Source: Euzebya tangerina (GTDB lineage: Bacteria; Actinomycetota; Nitriliruptoria; Euzebyales; Euzebyaceae). From it: a stretch of DNA of 64,000 bases. The stretch covers positions 1,922,001 through 1,986,000 of the forward strand of contig NZ_PPDK01000001.1 in assembly GCF_003074135.1 (NCBI RefSeq), written 5' to 3'. The notes under the pieces were generated by a model, which was not told where the DNA came from, searched no databases, and worked only from the letters and a program-made list of their open reading frames with translations. Below, piece after piece: positions 1 to 7,688 of the stretch. How positions within the stretch are numbered: the stretch's first letter is position 1; each line of letters starts with the position of its first letter. The translations under genes and the position numbers were made by a program.

Positions 1-247
1 GGAAGACCATCGCGATGTCCCGCTCCTTCGGGGACAGATCGTTGACGACCTCCTCGCCGATGGAGAGCTTGCCACCACTGATCTCCTCCAGGCCGGCGAC
101 CATGCGGAGGGCGGTCGACTTCCCGCAGCCGGACGGACCGACCAGGATCATGAACTCGCCGTCAGCGATGTCGAGCGACAGGTCTTTGATGGCGTGGTAG
201 CCGTCTGGGTAGAACTTGTTGACCTTGTCGAGGGTGACTCTTGCCAT
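1..247 (-). CDS. Sugar-type ABC transporter ATP-binding protein (MalK/UgpC-like), N-terminal part
   Basis: Only the first 82 residues are in the window; the gene runs off the left edge on the minus strand. The ATG at 247 opens a typical importer nucleotide-binding domain: beta strands, then a Walker A motif GPSGCGKST at residues 37-45, and the segment [13 protein letters not shown] that leads into the Q-loop at the cut end. The pattern matches MalK/UgpC/MsiK ATPases, which energise uptake of oligosaccharides or glycerol phosphates at the cytoplasmic face of the membrane. Substrate cannot be told from this fragment. A perfect 14-bp LacI-type palindrome lies 76-89 nt upstream, so sugar-responsive repression is likely (inference). 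Confidence 0.9.
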   Translation of the reverse strand, partial: MARVTLDKVNKFYPDGYHAIKDLSLDIADGEFMILVGPSGCGKSTALRMVAGLEEISGGKLSIGEEVVNDLSPKERDIAMVF

Positions 248-322
248 GTGGGGGTGCCTCCAGGCTCGGGTTGGGGTGCCGTCATCTTTCCGCAGGACGT
301 GGTATCGCGCAAGGGTCAATCC

Positions 323-336
323 TGTAAGCGCTTACA
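323..336. promoter_or_regulatory. LacI-family operator, 14-bp perfect palindrome
   Basis: TGTAAGCGCTTACA is a perfect palindrome with the central CG and flanking half-sites typical of LacI/GalR/CcpA-type operators. It lies upstream of the ABC ATPase gene that starts at 247. A near match (12 of 14 bases) sits at 49918-49931 just before the LacI-family gene at 49944, which suggests that this regulator controls the transporter ATPase. The operator type is established knowledge; the pairing with that regulator is inference. Confidence 0.8.
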
Positions 337-427
337 TAGTGGGCAGCCGGTGGTCGGGCGGTGCCATGTGGTGCCAGTCCGGTTGCTGGCTGCGCTCAGA
401 GGTCGGATGGGGCAAGGTGGCGCCCCA

Positions 428-503
428 GCCCCCGTAGCTCAGTGGATAGAGCGTCGGTTTCCTAAACCGTGCGTCGCAGGTTCGATTCCTGCCGGGGGCG
501 CCA
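428..503 (+). tRNA. tRNA-Arg (anticodon CCT)
   Basis: A full cloverleaf can be drawn. The acceptor stem GCCCCCG pairs with CGGGGGC, the D stem is GCTC/GAGC, the anticodon loop is TTCCTAA with anticodon CCT, and the T arm is GCAGG-TTCGATT-CCTGC. The first anticodon-stem pair is T.T. The discriminator base is G and the CCA end is encoded at 501-503, unlike the other two tRNAs in the window. Confidence 0.96.
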
Positions 504-619
504 TCGAAACCGCAGGTCAGCGCCACTTGCCGTTCTGGGTGCTCGGCTCGACATGGTGCTGGGGAGCAGAACAGGGAGCCAAGCGGCACCGGGCGCAACT
601 CGACCCGGCCGTGAAACGG

Positions 620-2026
620 CTAGCCGACGCTCCCGAGAACCGTTCCGTCGTCGATGCGCAGCGGGCCGGGGCCCTCGTGGTCGATGACGGCCTCGCCGTG
701 CACGGCGACGTTGCCGCCCACGGTGACATCGCCGTTGATCGTCAGGCTGTCCGCCAGGACGAGCGACGGAGGGCCGGCTGGAAACCGCGCCTCGAAGTCG
801 TCGAGCAGCTTGTGGTGTGTCGGGTCGAGGTTGACCAGCGGAGCGGCGTCCCGGCCACTGTCCAGGCGCGCTCGGACGAGGGCTACCGTGGCCTCGGCGG
901 TCAGCTCGTAGGCGTCAGAGCGGAGCGCGAGCAGATCGTTGGTGGTCTTCACGGGGAGGAAGCGCGACCGGGGGACCCGGATGGCCGTGGTCCCGTCGAT
1001 GACCCCGATGGCCGCACCCATGGCGGTCTCCAACTGGATGACCGGGGTCGAGGTGGGGTCGGTGGGGTCGACGGTCTTGCGGTTGACGATCATCGGGAGT
1101 CCGAGTTCACCGTCCCGCTCGGTCAGCAGGTCCTGCATCGCGATCAGGTCCAGCCACAGCGAGTTGGTGTTGAAGTACCGGTGACGTGAGATGTCCTGGA
1201 AGGAGTCGAGGTCAGCCTCCGGGGTCTGGGCGATCTCGCGGAGGATGAGACCGCCGTCCGGCCGGCGCGCGAGGTGGCCGCCCTTGCGGTCGGCGGCGGT
1301 GCGGTCAGCGACCTCCATGGCGAAGGGGGCGCCGGAGCCGGCGAACCAGCCGAGGATCGCTCGGTCAAGGGTGGCACCCAGATTGTCGGCATTGGAGACG
1401 AATGCGTACCGAAGGCCGGCGTTGATCAGGCGGGCGAGCAGCCCATCCCCTTGAATGGCGGCGTAGAGATCGCCATGACCGGGCGGGGCCCACTCGAGAT
1501 CACGGTTCGCGGGCCAATCGACCGGCTCGAGGTCGTCGGCCCGCAGCTTCGGCACCCGGTTCTGCAAGAAGTCACGCGGGACGCCTTCGACACCGGGATC
1601 CACCGCCCGTACGGCCTCCAGACTCGCGTCTCGCGTCGCGAAGCTGTTCATGAGGATGAGCGGCAGCCGCGCGCCCATCCGCTCCCGCTGACCGTGCAGC
1701 TGCCGGGCAGTGATGTCGAGGAACGACAACCCATCCTTCACCGGCAACAGCGACTTGGGACCGGTCATCCCCATGCTGGTCCCTAGCCCTCCGTTCAACT
1801 TGATGACGACCGTGGCGTCGAGTAGGTCGGGGTCATCGCTGTTGGGCAGGCCACCGGCGTCCTCGAGCGTCTCCACCGGTTCGATGTCGCCCTCGCTGAT
1901 CTGCCCGGACCCGCCAGACCGAAGATCCGCGAGTTGGCGGACGAAGGTGTCGATGGCTGCTTGGGCAACCCCGGCCTCGCGCATGCGTTGGCCGGCCGTT
2001 ACTTCGGGGTCGTGGGACGCGTTCAT
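620..2026 (-). CDS. UTP--glucose-1-phosphate uridylyltransferase, UDPGP (eukaryote-type) family
   Basis: This 468-residue protein makes UDP-glucose from UTP and glucose-1-phosphate. Residues 76-86 carry KLNGGLGTSMG, the nucleotide-binding signature of the UDPGP family, followed by the conserved TGPKSLLPV stretch with Lys91. The C-terminus (NGDVTVGGNVAVHG region) has the left-handed beta-helix style repeats usual for this family. Length agrees with actinobacterial and bifidobacterial homologues. It is unrelated in family to the GalU-type enzyme at 14665-15558, so the organism has two routes to UDP-glucose. A weak hairpin (608-620, stem GCCGT/ACGGC) lies at the stop codon. The upstream neighbour is divergent. 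Gene name left blank because naming varies for this family. Confidence 0.93.
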   Translation of the reverse strand: MNASHDPEVTAGQRMREAGVAQAAIDTFVRQLADLRSGGSGQISEGDIEPVETLEDAGGLPNSDDPDLLDATVVIKLNGGLGTSMGMTGPKSLLPVKDGLSFLDITARQLHGQRERMGARLPLILMNSFATRDASLEAVRAVDPGVEGVPRDFLQNRVPKLRADDLEPVDWPANRDLEWAPPGHGDLYAAIQGDGLLARLINAGLRYAFVSNADNLGATLDRAILGWFAGSGAPFAMEVADRTAADRKGGHLARRPDGGLILREIAQTPEADLDSFQDISRHRYFNTNSLWLDLIAMQDLLTERDGELGLPMIVNRKTVDPTDPTSTPVIQLETAMGAAIGVIDGTTAIRVPRSRFLPVKTTNDLLALRSDAYELTAEATVALVRARLDSGRDAAPLVNLDPTHHKLLDDFEARFPAGPPSLVLADSLTINGDVTVGGNVAVHGEAVIDHEGPGPLRIDDGTVLGSVG

Positions 2027-2326
2027 CTCACGGACCGTACGGCCTTCGGATGGCTGGTGGCCAGCCCATCGCTGAGGATTTCAAGGAATGTGGGTATGCG
2101 AATCCGGTGACCGCATCGGCAGTTCTTGAAGGCGATCACTCGCTTCTCGCAGCTTGACCTCTGGTGTCGACGGCGACACCGCACGATCGGCCGAGCCCAC
2201 GGCTCGGGCGCCCAGCCGACGGGATTCTTGCTCGGTCGGCCATCTGTTCCGTCGTCACCGACGAATTGCCTGGCAGAGGGGTCCTGCGGGGCACAGGACG
2301 ACAGACACCGAGCTGAGGAGCGGACA
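2027..2326. other. 300-bp divergent intergenic region
   Basis: This gap separates the minus-strand pyrophosphorylase gene from the plus-strand helical-protein gene, so it should hold promoters for both. The only structure I can point to is an inverted repeat at 2163-2180. An open frame extends leftward from the downstream gene, but it lacks a convincing ribosome site and looks non-coding. Confidence 0.5.
2163..2180. repeat. Inverted repeat GGTGTCG-ACGG-CGACACC
   Basis: Seven-base arms form a perfect inverted repeat around a four-base loop, midway between two divergent genes. It could be an operator or a leader hairpin. A CTTGACC stretch just before it could be a -35 element, but no clear -10 follows. 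Confidence 0.4.
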
Positions 2327-3778
2327 ATGATCTTCCGAGAGGTGGCTGAGACCGCCACATCGTTCAGGGCATCGGTGGATGCCGCCACCACTGCCACGGC
2401 CCGGTTCACGAGAGCGGTAGCTGCCCTGCTCGGGGCCATCGGAGCACTGCTCAACGTGCTGAAGTCCATCGACTTGCCCTTGGCGACGCTCAACACCGGC
2501 ATCATCGCCCTCACCCGGGCGCTCCGTCGGATTCGGACCGGCCCACCGCCACTCGTCGCGCTCGCAACGGTGGCCAGGCAGGTCCTCGTCGTCGCCCGGC
2601 GACTGATCCGAACGGTTCGAGTCCCCGTCCGTCGGGCCAACACCGCGCTGGCCAACCTGCGGAGGTCCCTGCTGGCAGCCCAAGCGGGGCTGAATGCAGC
2701 CGCGACCCAGATCCCGGCCCTAGGGCCGCAGATCCAACAACTCATCGACGTCGCCAACGCGCTGGAGCCACAACAGGACCTGATCGAACCGCTCCTGCCA
2801 CCCGAGCTGCGGGCCCAGATCCGAGCGCTACTCGCCGATCTCCGGCGCGCAGGCCGAGAGCTGGACGAGGTCGCCACGGACTTGAACGTCCAGTCCACGG
2901 AACTCGAAAGGGTCAGCGCCATCCTCATGTCGATCGCCCAGGACCTGAACGCCCAGACCCAGGCGCTCCGATCGGCCGTGTCGAGCTTCGATGGCATCGT
3001 GCAGTCGATAGCAGACGCGGCGGACTACGTCGAGGAGTTCATCAACGACATCCCCGGCGTCGGCGCGCTGCTGAGCCTGCTCGACGACGTCGGAGACTTC
3101 ATCGACGACGCGATCCAGTCCTTCCTCGACGCGACCGGCATCTCCGGGCTGATCAGAGATGCCATCAACGCGCTGGCTGACCTCGACGAGCTGGTCACCG
3201 GTCTTGGCCGTCTGCTCGCCGAGATCAGCGGGCTGAACGCCGTCATCAGGGCCGTGAACCGCATCGTCTCCCGCGTCACCGACGCCGTGCGCGAGGCCCT
3301 GGACGCGATTGTCGAACTGCTCACGATCTTGAACGGCCTGGCGCTGATCAAGTTCCTCCTGGAGTGGGTGATTCCCTGGGTGTGCGAGCGCCTGGACGAG
3401 GAGATCGAGTACCTCGGCGACGCGCACCGGGACGTCGATGATGCCAAGGCGTCCGTCGTGCGATTGCGGCGGTACCGCAAGGACCTGGCAGCCACGTCGG
3501 TCGCGGCCACGGTGCCGGCGGTGCAACTGGCCGCGCTCGACGACGTGCAGCAAGTCGTTCGTCGGCTGGACACCGCCACTCGTTCGCTCAGTCGGTCGTT
3601 GTCCAGGGCCGCAAAGGCTGGGGAGGCACCTGGCCTCGACGCCGGCATCGCTCACCTGGAGGACTCGGTGAGGATGTGCCGCGATGCCGCGGCCGCCTTC
3701 CCACCGTGCGAGCTGCCCGACTCCTACTTCGAGGACATGGGTGAGCTCATCGAGGTTCCGTTCGCCCGGGCCGCCTGA
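2327..3778 (+). CDS. Large alpha-helical protein of unknown function
   Basis: No family is recognised. The start ATG at 2327 is chosen because GAGGAG lies seven bases upstream; the frame stays open further left without a good start. The 483-residue product is almost entirely predicted helix, rich in Ala, Leu, Ile, Arg and Asp. It has heptad-like stretches (about 150-260), a nonpolar segment near residues 35-60, and a strongly hydrophobic stretch near 335-350 ending IKFLLEWVIPWVCERL. There is no signal peptide and only two cysteines near the C-terminal end plus the one in that stretch. The make-up resembles helical pore-forming or membrane-remodelling proteins, or tape-measure-like rods, but this is only a look-alike. 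It stands alone between divergent and convergent neighbours. Confidence 0.75.
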   Translation: MIFREVAETATSFRASVDAATTATARFTRAVAALLGAIGALLNVLKSIDLPLATLNTGIIALTRALRRIRTGPPPLVALATVARQVLVVARRLIRTVRVPVRRANTALANLRRSLLAAQAGLNAAATQIPALGPQIQQLIDVANALEPQQDLIEPLLPPELRAQIRALLADLRRAGRELDEVATDLNVQSTELERVSAILMSIAQDLNAQTQALRSAVSSFDGIVQSIADAADYVEEFINDIPGVGALLSLLDDVGDFIDDAIQSFLDATGISGLIRDAINALADLDELVTGLGRLLAEISGLNAVIRAVNRIVSRVTDAVREALDAIVELLTILNGLALIKFLLEWVIPWVCERLDEEIEYLGDAHRDVDDAKASVVRLRRYRKDLAATSVAATVPAVQLAALDDVQQVVRRLDTATRSLSRSLSRAAKAGEAPGLDAGIAHLEDSVRMCRDAAAAFPPCELPDSYFEDMGELIEVPFARAA

Positions 3779-3805
3779 GCGTCGGACAACGGGCAGCACC
3801 CGCCG

Positions 3806-3828
3806 GCTGGCTTGGTCGAGCGGCCAGC
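3806..3828. terminator. Possible bidirectional terminator hairpin
   Basis: GCTGGC at 3806-3811 pairs with GCCAGC at 3823-3828 across an 11-base loop, in the 50-base gap between convergent genes. There is no U-tract, which is common in high-GC actinobacteria. Confidence 0.4.
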
Positions 3829-4476
3829 TCAGTCGGCGGTCATGCGGTCACGGCGGCGCCACACGAACCGCATGATCAGCAGGACGAGTGCGGCGAGGAT
3901 CGCCCCGTTCAGCCAGTCGGAGTACTCCCCGACGTTTCGCCAGTTCGACCCGATCAGACTGCCGAGCCAGAGCCAGACCGCGTTCCACACTGCGCTGCCG
4001 ATGGCGGTCAAGATGCCGAACCGCACCCGACCCATGCCCTCCGTCCCGGCCGGCAGCGAAATAAGCGAGCGCACGAAGGGTACGCAGCGACCGGTCAGCA
4101 CCGACGCGGTTCCATGTCTGCTGAACCACGAGGTCGCCCGCTCCATGTCATCGTCATCGACCAGCGGGATCCGGTTCAGCAGTGCTGCAGCACGCTCGTG
4201 CCCGAAGGCCCTGCCGACCTCGTAGTACACGAAGGCGCTGGCGGTCGACCCGACAGTGGCGGCCAACAGCGTCAACCAAAACGATATCCGTTCCTGCGAT
4301 GACAGATAGCCGGCGAAGGGCAACACCACCTCCGACGGCACAACCGGGACCACGTTGTCCAGCGCCAGCAGCAGACCGACCCCGACTGGCCCAAGCGACG
4401 TGATCACGCTGACGACCCAGCCGACGATGCCGGTGAAGTCGGAGCTTGCTGCTGCGGCTGAGGAGGACACGGGCAA
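3829..4476 (-). CDS. DedA family membrane protein
   Basis: This 215-residue integral membrane protein belongs to the DedA/SNARE-associated family, flippases or transporters for undecaprenyl phosphate and other lipids, with proton-motive-force-linked roles. Sequence marks are the early re-entrant segment DNVVPVVPSEVVLPFAG (residues about 40-57), the GRAFGHE stretch after the second membrane helix, and the conserved GRCVPFVRSLISLPAG box (about 130-145), followed by two more helices. The C-terminus is short and basic. It is convergent with the helical-protein gene. UppP, another undecaprenyl-phosphate enzyme, is encoded at 9067-10071. Confidence 0.93.
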   Translation of the reverse strand: MPVSSSAAAASSDFTGIVGWVVSVITSLGPVGVGLLLALDNVVPVVPSEVVLPFAGYLSSQERISFWLTLLAATVGSTASAFVYYEVGRAFGHERAAALLNRIPLVDDDDMERATSWFSRHGTASVLTGRCVPFVRSLISLPAGTEGMGRVRFGILTAIGSAVWNAVWLWLGSLIGSNWRNVGEYSDWLNGAILAALVLLIMRFVWRRRDRMTAD

Positions 4477-4553
4477 CGTCCTTCCCGCTGCGGTGCGATA
4501 CGACCCACCACGGCTGGAGTTGTTGCTGGAGCAGACCTACCCAGCCCCGTCGG

Positions 4554-5033
4554 TCAGCCGTCGGCCTCGACGCGACGCTTCAGGTTCTCCAGTGCCGTCG
4601 GCAGCGCCAGGGCCGCTCGCGACCAGATGCGCGCCATCACCCAATCCAGACCTCGACGGCCCTGCACGCCTTGTCGATAGGTGACCCGGCAGCCGGTATC
4701 GGTCGAGGTCAGTCGGACGGACTCGGCCAGGCTGCCGAGGACCGGGAGGTTCGAGCCGGTCACGGCGAACGCGAAGTGGGCGGCCTCGTCCCACGCCGTG
4801 AATTGCTCGTCGATCGTCAGGACGCTGGCGGACACGCGCCTGGTCCCGCCGACTCCGGCTGCGATGGGGCCGGGGTCGACCCGGGTCAGGGCGGTGAACC
4901 ACTCCGGCCAGGCGGCGTGATCAGCGATGTGGGTCCAGACCTCCTCCGGCGTCGCAGCGATGTCGATCGACTCCGCCACGACGGTGGAGGCGGACTCGAT
5001 CCACTCGGGCGGTCGGACCGGGTGGATGGGCAT
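4554..5033 (-). CDS. SRPBCC (polyketide cyclase/START-like) family protein
   Basis: The product (159 residues from the ATG at 5033) has the helix-grip fold pattern of SRPBCC proteins: SIDIAATPEEVWTHIADHAAWPEWF at the N-terminus, then a run of beta strands and a C-terminal helix (LPTALENLKRRVEA). Such proteins bind small hydrophobic ligands; nothing here identifies the ligand. Start at 5033 is preferred over an upstream start at 5090 because the extra residues are arginine-rich and atypical. The gene is divergent from the NUDIX gene at 5138. Confidence 0.8.
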   Translation of the reverse strand: MPIHPVRPPEWIESASTVVAESIDIAATPEEVWTHIADHAAWPEWFTALTRVDPGPIAAGVGGTRRVSASVLTIDEQFTAWDEAAHFAFAVTGSNLPVLGSLAESVRLTSTDTGCRVTYRQGVQGRRGLDWVMARIWSRAALALPTALENLKRRVEADG

Positions 5034-5137
5034 GCCGCCACGATAGTGGGCGAACCGGCGCCGGCGTCGGCACGGACGGTTGTGAACCATCCCTCACAAT
5101 GGGGAGCCATGAAGGATCCGTTTGCGGGAGCGTGTGG

Positions 5138-5734
5138 ATGAGTCCGACCAACGCCGAGGTCGTCAGCGCCGTGGGAGCACACCGGCCCCGGCTGCTTCCC
5201 GACCCTGGAGGTCGCGCGGCCGCCGCCACCGCGCTGATACTCGCCGATGTCGTCAGTGGCCCCGAGATCCTGTTCATCGAGCGGGCGGCACGGTCCGGCG
5301 ATCGCTGGAGTGGGCAGATGGCCCTTCCGGGTGGGCGCAGGGACCCTGGCGATGCGGACCTGGCCGCGACCGCCGTCCGCGAGACGGCGGAGGAGACCGG
5401 CCTCGTGCTACCGCGACCGCCCATCGGGCGTCTGGACGACGCCGGTTCGGGCGGCATGCGCAAGGGGACCGTGTCGACCTTCGTCCACACCGTCGCGGGC
5501 CGGCCCGACACCATACCGGAGGAGCGAGAGGTAGCCGCCTGCGTCTGGATCCCACTGGCCCACCTCCTGGACCCGGCGAACGCGGTCCGGTACCGCTACG
5601 GCGCCATCGGTCCCTTCGCGGGCATCGAACACGACGGCCGCACAATCTGGGGGCTGACCCACGGCATCCTGACCGGCTTTGCCGCCATCCTCGGCCGGGA
5701 TCTTCCCCGCCCCCGCGGCTTCCTATTGGGCTGA
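5138..5734 (+). CDS. NUDIX hydrolase, CoA-pyrophosphatase-like
   Basis: A 198-residue NUDIX hydrolase. The box LPGGRRDPGDADLAATAVRE continues TAEETGL; the LPGG(R) lead-in with a following DPGD spacing is the pattern of CoA diphosphatases (YeaB/NudL type). These cleave CoA or other nucleoside diphosphates linked to a moiety X. The start ATG at 5138 has GGAG seven bases upstream; longer frames begin upstream but lack a ribosome site. Substrate is inferred from motif only. Two more NUDIX domains occur in the window, both in fusions (57826-59283 and 61248-62630). Confidence 0.85.
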   Translation: MSPTNAEVVSAVGAHRPRLLPDPGGRAAAATALILADVVSGPEILFIERAARSGDRWSGQMALPGGRRDPGDADLAATAVRETAEETGLVLPRPPIGRLDDAGSGGMRKGTVSTFVHTVAGRPDTIPEEREVAACVWIPLAHLLDPANAVRYRYGAIGPFAGIEHDGRTIWGLTHGILTGFAAILGRDLPRPRGFLLG

Positions 5735-5765
5735 CGCGCCCTCCGACATTCGTAGGATCTCGTCT

Positions 5766-6457
5766 GTGCCCAGCGCCGACGTGGTCGCCCAGTTCGCGTT
5801 GGCGTCGTTGCTGCTCGCTCTGGTACGGGGCCGTCGGCCGTCCTGGCAGCCACCATCGGAGCCGAGCGCGGAGTGCGTGCGGGCCTGGCGGCCGCGGTCG
5901 GGTTGGGCCTTGGCATCCTTCCGTGGGGCGGTCTCGTCGCCGCAGGTCTCTCGGCCCTGCTGAGCTCGGGATCGGGCTCGGCTATCGCGCTCGCGATCGC
6001 CGGCGGGTGCTACCTGCTGTGGATGGCGTGGCGGGCATGGCCGTGGCCGGATTCGCAAGACGACGTCACAGCGGCGACCGTGGCCGAGGCGACCCCGGGC
6101 GGCGGAGCCGTCGCGAATCCGTCGCCCACATCCGGGACATCGAGGGGCCTGAGTCGTCCGCTGCGGGACGGCATCGTCGTCAACGTGACCAATGCGACGC
6201 TGGTCCCCTTCCTCGGTGCGGTCCTGCCGCCGTTCATCGTCGTTCCGGGCCCCTCACCCGCTGGGCAGGCGTTCCTGCTCGTGGTGGTGCTGGCCGTCGT
6301 CTCGACGGTCGTCAACGCCGGCTGGTCCATCGGTGGCGCCACGGCGGGCCGGCGCTTGCGACGAGGCAGCGGCCACCTCGCCGCGAAGTTGGCCGCGGTG
6401 CTGTACACGGGCCTCGCTGCGTTCGTGATCGCACACGCCTTCCTGTCCCGAGGGTGA
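5766..6457 (+). pseudogene. LysE/RhtB-type amino-acid exporter gene broken by a -1 frameshift
   Basis: The N-terminal hallmark of LysE/RhtB exporters is a first helix ending in a LVPGP motif. Here the frame from GTG 5766 reads VVAQFALASLLLALV and then leaves the family; the frame used from about 5827 on reads GPSAVLAATIGAERGVRAG and continues through the remaining helices to the stop at 6457. Adding one C near 5826 (GTAC to GTACC) restores ALVPGPSAV exactly. So the gene carries a one-base deletion, or the sequence has an error there. A GTG at 5873 would give a truncated 194-residue protein lacking helix 1 and the PGP motif. Later family features (LRDGIVVNVTNATLVPFLGAV) are intact. Confidence 0.8.
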
Positions 6458-6537
6458 CAGCCCGCGTCGATCCGCAACGGCCTGCTGGCGGCCAATCGGA
6501 CCACGCCGCAACCGGCACGATTCGGTACGGTCCGCCG

Positions 6538-7005
6538 ATGAGTGAGGAACTGGTGAACCGCTTCTACACGGCGCTCGACGACCAGGACGGCGACGCGATG
6601 GCGGCCTGCTATCACGAAGACGTGGTCTTCAGCGATCCCGGGTTCGGGGAGCTTCGGGGGGAGGACGCGGCAGACATGTGGCGGATGCTCTGCCACAACG
6701 CGACCGACCTGGACGTGACGCACGAGATTCTCCACGTCACCGAGGAAGGGGCGAGCACCCGCTGGGTCGCCCGCTACTCCTTCGGGCCGAAGAAGCGACC
6801 GGTGATCAACCGCATCGAGGCATGGATGCGCTTCGCCGACGGGCGCATCATCGAGCACCACGACACCTTCGACGCGTGGAAGTGGGCGGGACAGGCCCTT
6901 GGGCTGCCGGGCCGCTTGCTCGGCTGGGCGCCCCCGATGCAGTCCAAGATCCGCTCGACGGCTCGGGGGCAGTTGCGGTCCTACCAGCGGCGGCACCGCA
7001 GCTGA
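6538..7005 (+). CDS. SnoaL-like / NTF2-fold protein
   Basis: The 155-residue protein starts MSEELVNRFYTALDDQDGDA, typical of small NTF2-fold (SnoaL-like) proteins, with the ACYHEDVVFSDPGFGELRG segment that forms the first strand and the pocket lip. Members act as isomerases, hydrolases or ligand-binding proteins, so function cannot be narrowed. A C-terminal basic extension (about 120-155) goes beyond the fold. ATG 6538 is the only good start; the frame is open far upstream by chance overlap with the NUDIX and LysE genes. Confidence 0.8.
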   Translation: MSEELVNRFYTALDDQDGDAMAACYHEDVVFSDPGFGELRGEDAADMWRMLCHNATDLDVTHEILHVTEEGASTRWVARYSFGPKKRPVINRIEAWMRFADGRIIEHHDTFDAWKWAGQALGLPGRLLGWAPPMQSKIRSTARGQLRSYQRRHRS

Positions 7006-7012
7006 CGGCCAC

Positions 7013-7543
7013 TCACGCGCCGGCGTCGCTGATGACTCGAGCGGCAGTCACATCGGTGTCGTAGCGCAGGAAGGTGATGTGGGCCCACCGTGGATCCTGT
7101 TCCTCCGCGGTGAACTGAGCCGGCCGACGGCCGTGCGTGGTCCAGGCCCAGAGCAGGATGTTCTCCTCCGGGGTGGTGTGGAGGAGGGATCGCGGACGCT
7201 CCCGGTTGCCGTTCCACAGGGGCTCCTGCATGATCATCCGCCGGGCAGTGCGTGGGACGAGACGTCGCATGACCCGATGACGGGGTGGATGGAGCAGGAC
7301 GGCGACCTCGGCCCGCAGGAGGACGACGTCGCGGACCGCGGGGTAGGTGCCGCACACCGTCCAGCCCTCCTGTGAGCAGAAGTCTCGAACGCGGTCGCGG
7401 AACTCCGGGGTGGGCAGGCGCTCCCAGTCCGGCTGGTGGGCCAGCGAGTCGAGTTCGAGATGCGGGACGTCGAGGCGTTCGGCAAGCGCCCTGGCGAGGG
7501 TTGTCTTGCCCGCGCCGCTCACACCCGAGACCGCAATTCGCAT
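7013..7543 (-). CDS. P-loop kinase-like ATPase (adenylate kinase / FlaR-like)
   Basis: A 176-residue P-loop protein with Walker A GVSGAGKT at residues 7-14, then LARALAERLDVPHLELDSL, the pattern of small nucleotide or shikimate kinase-like AAA_17/AAA_18 proteins often called topology modulation (FlaR-like) proteins. A later conserved arginine cluster (RHRVMRRLVPRTARR) resembles the LID region. The substrate is unknown. The gene converges with the SnoaL-like gene, and a 20-bp tandem repeat array lies upstream. Confidence 0.8.
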   Translation of the reverse strand: MRIAVSGVSGAGKTTLARALAERLDVPHLELDSLAHQPDWERLPTPEFRDRVRDFCSQEGWTVCGTYPAVRDVVLLRAEVAVLLHPPRHRVMRRLVPRTARRMIMQEPLWNGNRERPRSLLHTTPEENILLWAWTTHGRRPAQFTAEEQDPRWAHITFLRYDTDVTAARVISDAGA

Positions 7544-7580
7544 GGTGGTGCACGCTACGTGGATGTGTGTCCGGTCTCCG

Positions 7581-7650
7581 CTTCCCCACCGCGAGGTCAG
7601 GTTCCCCGCCGCGAGGTCAGGTTCCCCGCCGCGAGGTCAGGTTCCCCGCC
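7581..7650. repeat. 20-bp tandem repeat array (about 3.5 units)
   Basis: Units of GGTTCCCCGCCGCGAGGTCA run head-to-tail, with a degenerate first unit. The reverse complement TGACCTCGCGGCGGGGAACC matches the unit of the array at 37124-37264. It lies in the divergent gap between the P-loop kinase and the acyltransferase genes. Units abut with no spacers, so this is not a CRISPR. Confidence 0.9.
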
Positions 7651-7688
7651 TGTGCATCGAGCTTGTCGACCTGTGCAACAGTCAGACC

